From Oopsacas minuta (taxonomy: Eukaryota > Porifera > Hexactinellida > Lyssacinosida > Leucopsacidae), in assembly GCA_024704765.1 (NCBI GenBank), contig JAKMXF010000188.1, positions 186,001-250,000 of the forward strand: 64,000 nucleotides of DNA. The letters are read 5' to 3'. The number at the start of each line of letters is the position of its first letter. Positions within the stretch are counted from its first letter, which is position 1. This document shows positions 56,952-64,000 of this stretch, piece by piece. The notes under the pieces were generated by a model, which saw only the letters and a list, made by a program, of their open reading frames with translations, was not told where the DNA came from and searched no databases. The translations under genes and the position numbers were made by a program.

Positions 56952-57860
56952 ATGTGTGGGAGATGTGTAATAATGCGAGATGGTGGTGCTATCCGTAGGC
57001 GCTGTGCACACTATCCATACAAGAGTAGTTGTACAGCTGATACAGCCTCTGATTCCTCACACTGTCTCCCCCGATGGTATCAAGAAGGAGAGTCTAGCTA
57101 CCAACCCTCTTATAACGTGTGTCCTCGGGACAATCTCCCTGTCCTCCTGTCTTCTGATCACCCTCATGCCTGTGATGGGGAGGGACCAGAGGATCGTATC
57201 TTACAGATGATGCAATGGGGACTGGTACCATCCTGGCATAAAGGTGCTGCTAAAGATTTTGCTTATTTGCTTAATAACTGCAGGAGTGAGAGTCTGTTTG
57301 ATAAAGCTAGCTTCAGGAATGCGTTTACTCGAGGGCACAGATGTGTTGTACCAGTTGATGGGTTCTATGAATGGAAGTTAATAGCTGGTAAGAAATATCC
57401 TCAATACATTCAGTCAGTAGATAACGATAGTATGCTGATGCTGGCTGGTATATTTGATATACACAGACAGACTCCTGATTCTAATCCTCTCTACACGGTA
57501 ACGCTTATTACTACTGAAGCTCATCCTGTGTTCTCTGAAGTACACCACAGAATGCCAGCTGTCCTGCAGGGAGCACAGCAGGTTGCAGACTGGCTAGACT
57601 TCAGAAGGGTTACTGATAAGCAGGCTTATAGTATTATCATACCAACGACAGGACTCACATGGTATGCAGTGGGTAACAGTGTTAATAACGTGTATTATAA
57701 GGGAGAGGATTGTGTATTGCCACGAAAAGCTGAGCCTGTTAAAGAAAAGTCTAAAGGCATAACTCTAGATACATTCTTTAAGAAAACACCTGTTAAAAGG
57801 AAATTAGAAGATTCTAGAACTCTCAAGAGAGTGAAAGATGAGAGCAAAAACGAATCTTAA
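56952..57860 (+). CDS. HMCES: HMCES, abasic-site processing SRAP protein
   Basis: 302-aa single-exon protein. It starts MCGRC, giving the catalytic Cys2 that crosslinks to abasic sites in single-stranded DNA at replication forks. Other SRAP-conserved parts: MQWGLVPSWHK, LNNCRSESLFDKASFRNAF, RCVVPVDGFYEWK (active-site Glu) and EVHHRMPAVL (active-site His). The usual NARxE is NCRSES here. The tail has SKGITLDTFFKKTPVKRK, an LxxFF element resembling a degenerate PCNA-interacting box, which fits fork recruitment. The gene lies 184 bp before NFRKB on the same strand, close enough for overlapping 3' and 5' regulatory sequence. Confidence 0.95.
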   Translation: MCGRCVIMRDGGAIRRRCAHYPYKSSCTADTASDSSHCLPRWYQEGESSYQPSYNVCPRDNLPVLLSSDHPHACDGEGPEDRILQMMQWGLVPSWHKGAAKDFAYLLNNCRSESLFDKASFRNAFTRGHRCVVPVDGFYEWKLIAGKKYPQYIQSVDNDSMLMLAGIFDIHRQTPDSNPLYTVTLITTEAHPVFSEVHHRMPAVLQGAQQVADWLDFRRVTDKQAYSIIIPTTGLTWYAVGNSVNNVYYKGEDCVLPRKAEPVKEKSKGITLDTFFKKTPVKRKLEDSRTLKRVKDESKNES

Positions 57861-58044
57861 AATTATCAAATTTATTGCAACCAAACACTTTTAATAATTG
57901 TCGTTTTACTGTTAATCCCTTTCAAATTTTTATTCCTTGTAGTTCAGCTTTCTAGAGATATAACAAATTAATTTCAACTCTAATTACTGACAGTTCCCTA
58001 TATTTCCTAGACTTTTATTGTAATATGGTTATTCTCTGAAAAGT

Positions 58045-61000
58045 ATGCTACAAATTATATCTGGAGAGGATAAGGATAGTACAGACATTCCTCTAGACCT
58101 GTTAGATAGTGTAGAAATATGGAATCAGGTGCTGTCTCATCACACATGGTCACACCTACTCTCTGATTCTGAGAGAGAACAGCTGAGCTCTCTCCTACCA
58201 GATATACCGCCTGATGAACAGAGAGATAACCTGAAGCAGTTATTTGGTAGAAAAGAATTCAGGTTTGGTACTACTCCTCTAACACAGGCTTACTATACTC
58301 TGAAACAACTCATTCCTCATTGTAAAGACTGGATCTGCTTAGAGGCTAGAAACAGTGCTAAGCGACAGCACCATATGATGTCACAACTTTATAGTCAGAT
58401 AGTAGCTGGTCTGTGTGATAGTAGGAAGAGATCTCATTCACTAGATGGGCTGGATAATGATAGGAAGAAGCTGTATAAGATACAGAACGAACTGTGGAGG
58501 ACTGATAGGATTACGTGAGTTTCAACTATTTGTATCTACACGGTTATATTATACTGTACAGCTATGTTATACAGTCGAACCTCCGAGATTTGGGCACCAT
58601 TTTTCCAAAACGTCCGAAATTGAATTGAATATTTTCAGCTAATTAGCATTATAAATTTGTAGTAGAGTTATCTTCAGTTGTAATTCATGTCTAACACATT
58701 TCTTAGTAACCACAAACCGTTATACAATCTAGATTCTCTAATCAAATGTATCAAAATATTTTTTATTATATACAAGTTGTACCTCCCAAAGAGTTAATGT
58801 TATTTCTGAGATTTTGGCATCCTCTAGACGAGAGCGCCCAGATCTCAGAGGTTATAATGTACTTCACAACTGTAAAATTATAAAATGATGATATAAACCA
58901 GGTTTCAACATCTGTTATAATCTATTTCTGATATTTCTGAACACGGCTTTTCCCAATACGAGGTTTAACTTATGATGAGTCTTTGACGCATTGTTTTTGC
59001 GATGAACTTAGCACATGCCACTTCGGGGTAAATCATAGTCTATACGTGTATAGTATTAAAATTGATGGCTCCTTGGAGGCTGTAGCTAGGTACCCAAGTT
59101 CAAAATATCGCACAATACAGCGAATTCAGCTCAGTTAGTACGTATGTTTCTCCAAAATCGGATTCAATTCCTGTACTAATTATATACGAAGAATATTGGA
59201 TAATACGTGCTAGGGTTAGTACATACGAAAATTCGTAAAAATTTTCTTATTTTCCGCGGGGTAAATGCCCCGTTACCCCAACCGGCATGCCAACACTACC
59301 CCCGAGATTGTTGAAAATATATTAATTGAGGGTCTTATTCTTCAATTCTCTACAAATCGCTATTCTATATTATTAAATTGCTATTGTTGCTTGTCTGTCT
59401 GTCTGTTTTCAATTTTCTCATATGTAAATTAATGTGACCATTTTCAGCAAATTTCCTTATAATAGAACTGTCTTTACTTGTACATATTATCTATCACATT
59501 TCTTTAGAATTAAAAAACAGTTGAAATATCTAGATTCGCCAATTCAAATGCATCTCAATATTGATCTTATATATCATAACGAGCGCGCTTCGCTTGCTCG
59601 CGCTACGCGGTTGCGAACACTTCGTGTCCACACTCGGGCCCTACGGCCCTCAAGTACATAAACTCATAATCTTAACCGTAGCAAACATGCTACTGCCATA
59701 ATCTATAACTCTGCTTACTTTATGTCCCCAAAAGTAAACATTCAGATTCAGTGTACTTAGTTACCCCTGGGTAGCGATTCGGAGCAAGCCTGTACGTTAT
59801 TTTGAGATTTTGATTATTCGTTTATTGTATATTCTTAAAACAACAATAAATTTACATATGAGTAATCAAAAGTGTGGAAGTGGGATTCAGTAAGTTCGAT
59901 ATATTTAGTGAAGTTATTTTGAATTCTATTTACTTCCTTGATAAACACGATAAATACATAGTAATGCGACAATTTCCAAAAGATCCAACAGTTTCTAGCA
60001 GTTTCCAGCAGTTTCCAGCAGTTTCTACCAGTTTCAAGCAGTTTCTACAAGTTTAAAGCAGTTTCTACCAGTTTCAAGCAGTTTCCCACAGTTTCGCACA
60101 GTTTCCCGCAGTTTCGCACAGTTTCGCACAGTTTCCCGCAGTTTCCAGCAGTTTCGCACAGTTTCCCGCAGTTTCCCACAGTTTCGCACAGTTTCCCGCA
60201 GTTTCGCACAGTTTCCCGCAGTTTCCAGCAGTTTCGCACAGTTTCGCAGTTTCCCGCAGTTTCGCACAGTTTCGCACAGTTTCCCGCAGTTTCGCAGTTT
60301 CGCGCAGTTTCGCACAGTTTCCCGCAGTTTCGCACAGTTTCGCACAGTTTCCCGCAGTTTCGCACAGTTTCGCACAGTTTTGCACAGTTTCCCGCAGTTT
60401 CGCACAGTTTCCCACAGTTTCGCACAGTTTCCCGCAGTTTCCAGCAGTTTCGCACAGTTTCGCACAGTTTCCCGCAGTTTCGCACAGTTTCGCACAGTTT
60501 CCCGCAGTTTCGCACAGTTTCGCACAGTTTCGCACAGTTTCGCACAGTTTTGCACAGTTTCCCGCAGTTTCGCACAGTTTCCCACAGTTTCGCACAGTTT
60601 CTCGCAGTTTCCAGCAGTTTCGCACAGTTTCGCACAGTTTCCAACAGTTTCCAGCAGTTTCGCACAGTTTCCTACAGTTTCCCGCAGTTTCTAGCAGTTT
60701 CTAGCAGTTTCCAGCAGTTTCTAGCAGTTCCTAACAACAGTTTTCTGCATTATCTAGTAGTTCCAACAAAAACTACCTTGTACTACACGGGTAATCTGGT
60801 GTGCTACGTCCAAATATGATATTGTAAATAATAAATTGTGAATATTTGTTTACTTTTATGTACATGTAGTAGACTAATTTCTAAATTGTTGTGGAAACCC
60901 GCTTTCAAATGTATAGCGGGGTAATCGAGTACGCTGATTCCGAATTTCGCTCTTTCATAGTACTCATATGTACATGATTGTTGTTTTTTAGACATCGAGA

Positions 61001-62554
61001 CACGCGCTGAGTTACATGCGAACACAGAGTATTCGTAAGCCGCGCAGCGCGAGCAAGCGAAGCAGCTCGTGATTAATTTATTATTAACTACTCTTCTCCA
61101 ACAGTTATGATACTGATAAAGCTAAGAGAGACCGTGTTAAGACTCTCTTACACACGAGAGTACCTCCTCTCCCTCACGGTACTACTCATAGGGATATTGA
61201 ATCCAAGATAAGAGATATAATGCACAGACATAACTACCAGCCTCCAGTAGATAGAACACATACACAACCTCTTCCCCTACTCATCAAGAACCGTCCTCGT
61301 ATTAAAGTGTCCAAACTCAAACTTAAGCCTGCCTTGAAGAAGACAAAGATATCTAAGACAAGTCATACCCACCCACTCTCACGCCACGCCCCCTCTCCTG
61401 ATGACCTATCCTTCTCCCCCAGTCTTCTAATCACATGCTCTCCTCCTTGCTTCTTTATCCTGATTAAACAGCTGTTCTATCACTCCCCACATCTCAAGCT
61501 AACCCTGGAGAGACTGGAGAAGGAGGTGACCCTCTGGATAGAAAGACAGTTGTCAGACTCTGCTAGTGATTGGGTAGATGAGAGGGATGACTGGTCAGAT
61601 CTGTCTCAATCAGCTGTTTGCTATCTAGCTATCGAGACAGGAGCTTACAGTGTAATGCACACACCAGCTGGTTTCTATCCTCTGATGGAGCTGAAGGACA
61701 GAACAGGACAATGGGAGTGGATAGGACAGGGGAGAGATCAAGATAACAGACTGATAATATGGTGTAGAGGTTGGTTTAATAACATGGATAAGTCACGTGA
61801 TTCTGTGCTAGACTACTCTTACAAGCCTCCACGCTCTCCTATATACTCATCTGTTAATCCTGTCTCTATCCCTACCCCTCAAGATGTGGTCCTATCTTTC
61901 AGACAACAGGAGACCTTACGTTACCAGAACCCTCACAGATCCTACACATACAGTCTCAATAATAATCGGTGTGTAGTAGCACCTGTGAAGGGAGTAGTTT
62001 CTAGAGAGAGGGCCGGGTTCAAGGTACGAGAACACACCCTCCTGGATTCATCCCGTCCCCCCTGCGTTACCATACTCACTCTGGTACGTGACGCTGTAGC
62101 TCGCCTGGAGAACGGAGAAGGTACCCGACAAGACATCTGTCAGCTGGTACAAGACTCCCAATACATTAACAGCTCTGCTTCTGAGTCTCATATCAACGCT
62201 GCAGTCAGTGGGGCTCTTGATAGACTGCATTATGAGAAAGATCCTTGTGTTAGGTTCGAGAACTCTCTCAAGTTATGGGTGTATCTACACAGATATAGGA
62301 CAGAACAGCTGTTCAATGAGATACACCATCTGCAGATTGTAGCTATTAATGTACGGAAGAAGTTACTCAATCAGCTGGAGAAGGATCGAAATACGAAACA
62401 AACACCAGTCATCATCCGATTCTCTCCTATTAATGATCAGGAGGACATGTCTTCACACCCTGAGGACCCCAGCAGCAGAGTATCCTCCCATTCTGATGTA
62501 TCTACTGATGACGTAACATCTCCTGGAGCTGTATCTGATACTGACTCTGATTAG
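58045..62554 (+). CDS. NFRKB: NFRKB, INO80-complex subunit, two exons
   Basis: Exons 58045-58514 and 61105-62554 join in phase 2 (AC/gtgagt ... caacag/T) for 639 aa. Human NFRKB has about 1,300. The first exon is the DEUBAD domain (LPLDLLDSVEIWNQVLSHHTW; LPDIPPDEQRDNLKQLF), which in INO80 holds and inhibits the deubiquitinase UCH37/UCHL5. The second exon has the winged-helix-like domain with WIERQLSDSASDWVDERDDW, and LMELKDRTGQWEWIGQGRDQ. A strongly conserved block follows: APVKGVVSRE, VTILTLVRDAVARLENGEGT, AVSGALDRLHYEKDPCVRFE. The long Pro/Thr-rich C-terminal tail of vertebrates is absent; the end is a short acidic Ser-rich tail. A possible AATAAA lies at 62673-62678. The 2.6-kb intron is full of repeats. 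Confidence 0.95.
58572..58859. mobile_element. Pogo-like MITE in the NFRKB intron
   Basis: Begins cagtcgaacctccgagattt and ends gatctcagaggttataatg, with TA on both sides; the TIRs match imperfectly. 288 bp, non-coding. Confidence 0.65.
59364..59985. mobile_element. Helitron-like repeat fragments in the NFRKB intron
   Basis: A 5' block at 59364 (tctatattattaaattgcta), a GC-rich end at 59580-59660 (cgcgctacgcggttgcgaac, ccctacggccct), the core repeat at about 59725-59880 and the tttacttccttgataaacac block at 59928. Together they look like nested or rearranged copies. Confidence 0.5.
59986..60739. repeat. Minisatellite, 10-bp unit, about 75 copies
   Basis: Tandem of cagtttcgca with variable positions 8-9 (gc, cc, cg, ta, ca). 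Unit length is constant except for two 3-bp deletions near 60245 and 60295. Three overlapping minus-strand frames and some plus-strand frames stay open only because no unit contains a stop; they are not genes. It lies inside the NFRKB intron, directly after Helitron-like sequence. Confidence 0.97.
60838..61075. repeat. Core repeat plus GC-rich end near the NFRKB acceptor
   Basis: The tgtttacttttatg...gtacgctgattccgaatttcg block and a GC-rich tail (cgcgcagcgcgagcaagcga) match sequences near 50890-50965 and 51095-51175. It ends about 30 bp before exon 2. Confidence 0.55.
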
Positions 62555-63495
62555 ACTATTTTTTGTTGTATAAAGTACAGATCTGTTATCAGACCCAGAA
62601 TATTCACAACTAATTAATAATGAGGTAAATATAAAGATACATTTGTATATGATGACTACATAAGGGACTGACAATAAAGAGCCGTTAGATAGCACCGTAG
62701 TAGTTAGCCGCGATGTATACGGATTCATTCATGGAAATTTGGCAGTCTTACTGTGATAAGATTGTCGCTACTCCCTAGCTATCAAAACGTTGCATGCTAG
62801 GCAAACCCGGTGTAGCAGCCCAGATTATACCTTCGGGTATGGAGTGGGCTAGCTCAGAATACACAGGGTTTAATCTGGGCTAAGACAGATTATACACCCT
62901 GCCTTTATTATGTCATATGCTAAAGTGTTGGCGTCTGGTGTCATCTATGTATTCATAAAGCACACCATACATGATGTAAATTGTTGCATGCAACAAGGTA
63001 ATATACATGGTGCAACAATGTTATGTTGCGTTTTCATGCAACAATTGTATGGTTGGCTTTATGAATGCATAGAGGACACCAGACGCCCACACTTTTGCGC
63101 ATGAAGTAATAAAAGCAGGGATTATAATCTGTCCAAGTACAGAATATATCTGGGGTTAATTTAGGCTAGCCCAGTTTATGTTTATCCCTGGGGACAACAG
63201 TAGGGGTCCACAGAATGTGTTAACATTAGTATAGCTATATAAGTGATACGCTGGTAAGGTCGGGAATCGCTCCACTAACGCTTTTTAATAGAAAATCTAC
63301 ATATATCCAAAACAAATGAAGAATCGTCCTTAAAAATGGTGGTATCAGACTTATAGGAATATTGCCATAAGAGAAATACAAATAGGCTATAATATTCTAT
63401 ACGAATTCCTTGGGTGAGATCGTCATAGTTCCGTTACTGTTTCACTATTCATATTTGTGTATTGTAAAATTAATCAATTTCTTATTCCGTTAGTG
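62555..63495. other. Spacer between NFRKB and PARG
   Basis: Holds the likely NFRKB 3' end and a large near-palindrome (62884-63132). No gene. Confidence 0.5.
62884..63132. repeat. Near-palindrome of about 250 bp (foldback)
   Basis: The left arm gacagattata...cctttattatgtcat... ggcgtctggtgtc ... tattcataaagc (62884-62962) pairs with gctttatgaatgcata... gacaccagacgcc... cagggattataatctgtc (63057-63132). Pairing continues into the loop (ccatacatga.../...attgtatgg and tgttgcatg/catgcaaca). Outer parts share tgggctagc-type words. It could be a foldback element or the source of a long hairpin RNA. Confidence 0.85.
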
Positions 63496-64000
63496 ATGGC
63501 AGAACATAACACAGAGTATTCATCTCCTCTCTACCTACCCCATCACCCTACCTCCTCAGTCCTTAACAGAGGACTAGTAGAGCTACTACACGACAGAGAC
63601 ACGGTTACTATATGGGAGGTAATTGACTCACTACTCACATCTATGACATTACCTCCATCAGATATATTAGAGTATATAGCTATATATAGAGATTCTATTA
63701 GTACTGTTTATATACCTCCTGATGAACTTACTATCAACTTCCATCTGGTCAGGAAATACGGGTTAATGCTACCACAGCTGTATCCTGACGGTGTAATATT
63801 TCGCGATCAGAAGACAATCTCGTTAACTATTCTACAAATAAAATGTCTCCTCTGTCACATGGTATTAGGCTCTCTACCGAAACAATTCGAATGGAAGGAG
63901 ACCAGTAGAGCTAGTGTATATTACAGACATGTTCTATTCTACTATCTATCACTTGACAATGACACAAATGACAGATGTGTGACATGTACTCACCACACAA
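63496..64000 (+). CDS. PARG: Poly(ADP-ribose) glycohydrolase, N-terminal part (runs off window)
   Basis: 168 codons are visible from ATG 63496 with no stop. The start MAEHNTEYSSPLYLPHHPTS and the helical region (VWIVIDSLLT-type helix near residue 40, then KTISLTILQIKCLLCHMVLG-SLP) resemble the helical accessory domain before the PARG macrodomain, in which a similar LSxxQIxCLLAxxFFCxFP motif is conserved. The catalytic GGG-X6-8-QEE motif would lie beyond the window, so identity is not proven. PARG removes poly(ADP-ribose) chains after DNA damage. It follows NFRKB on the same strand. Confidence 0.7.
   Translation, partial: MAEHNTEYSSPLYLPHHPTSSVLNRGLVELLHDRDTVTIWEVIDSLLTSMTLPPSDILEYIAIYRDSISTVYIPPDELTINFHLVRKYGLMLPQLYPDGVIFRDQKTISLTILQIKCLLCHMVLGSLPKQFEWKETSRASVYYRHVLFYYLSLDNDTNDRCVTCTHHT

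Noticed and set aside
60034-60665. Three overlapping long minus-strand ORFs of repeated NCAKLRETV / NCGKLCETV text
   Set aside because: They are translations of the 10-bp minisatellite, which contains no stop codon in those frames. No start context, domain or sequence outside the repeat supports a gene.
60380-60819. Plus-strand ORFs of repeated SHSFAQFRTV text
   Set aside because: Also a frame of the same minisatellite inside an NFRKB intron.
62910-63104. 64-aa ORF upstream of PARG
   Set aside because: It lies wholly inside the near-palindrome and has no recognisable domain.
1-64000. CRISPR array, bacterial operon or phage region
   Set aside because: Repeats are head-to-tail without unique spacers, genes have spliceosomal introns, and all conserved genes are eukaryotic.

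Overview
The window is eukaryotic, and the gene set points to an animal. It holds a collagen galactosyltransferase, a TALPID3-like ciliary protein, taspase-1, a VWA7-like secreted protein, a PH/FERM-type protein, CPSF30, RBBP6, NTMT1, HMCES, the INO80 subunit NFRKB and the start of a PARG. The DNA is AT-rich. Many genes are one long uninterrupted exon and others have one to four short introns. Most of the noncoding DNA is decayed DNA transposon sequence. The two coiled-coil/NHL loci and the simple gene architecture would suit a sponge or another early-branching or genome-reduced animal, but I cannot fix the phylum from sequence alone.

Layout. 1-1.9 kb: collagen galactosyltransferase (+). 5.2-6.5 kb: a broken NHL-repeat gene. 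11.5-14.8 kb: a 1,116-codon TALPID3-like exon. 15.7-16.9 kb: a second NHL gene with several frame breaks. 17.9-19.2 kb: taspase-1 in two exons. 19.5-22.9 kb: a four-exon PH/FERM-like gene. 23.5-24.0 kb: a deleted copy of a mobile Cys-rich ORF. 24.4-25.7 kb: a mariner element with intact ends but a dead transposase. 26.2-27.6 kb: a two-exon short-chain dehydrogenase. 28.7-31.1 kb: CPSF30 and RBBP6 side by side. 32.7-33.1 kb (-): an ML-domain lipid-binding protein. 35.7-42.5 kb (-): a five-exon VWA7-like gene whose introns hold hAT and pogo-like MITEs and a 13-bp minisatellite. 43.5-50.4 kb: a transposon graveyard with integrase-type remnants, a hAT deletion derivative, a Tc1 MITE and an intact Tc1/mariner nested in a MULE-like remnant. 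53.2-54.1 kb: a CX5R phosphatase. 55.3-64.0 kb: NTMT1, HMCES, NFRKB and partial PARG, all on the + strand.

Functional grouping. CPSF30 and RBBP6 both act in mRNA 3'-end cleavage and polyadenylation and lie head to tail 293 bp apart. HMCES, NFRKB/INO80 and PARG, plus NTMT1, all act in chromatin or DNA-damage biology and share one strand. Eukaryotic genes need not be co-regulated, so both groupings may be chance.

The most unusual signals are: (1) frame breaks of the same -1 sense in both NHL loci and the VWA7-like gene, while long neighbouring ORFs are unbroken; (2) the density of small TA-flanked inverted-repeat elements with related termini; (3) a roughly 250-bp near-palindrome just upstream of PARG; (4) an intact mariner-type element with perfect structural boundaries. 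I found no CRISPR array, prokaryotic operon, rRNA or convincing tRNA. I did not identify a previously undescribed multi-gene system that I could defend.
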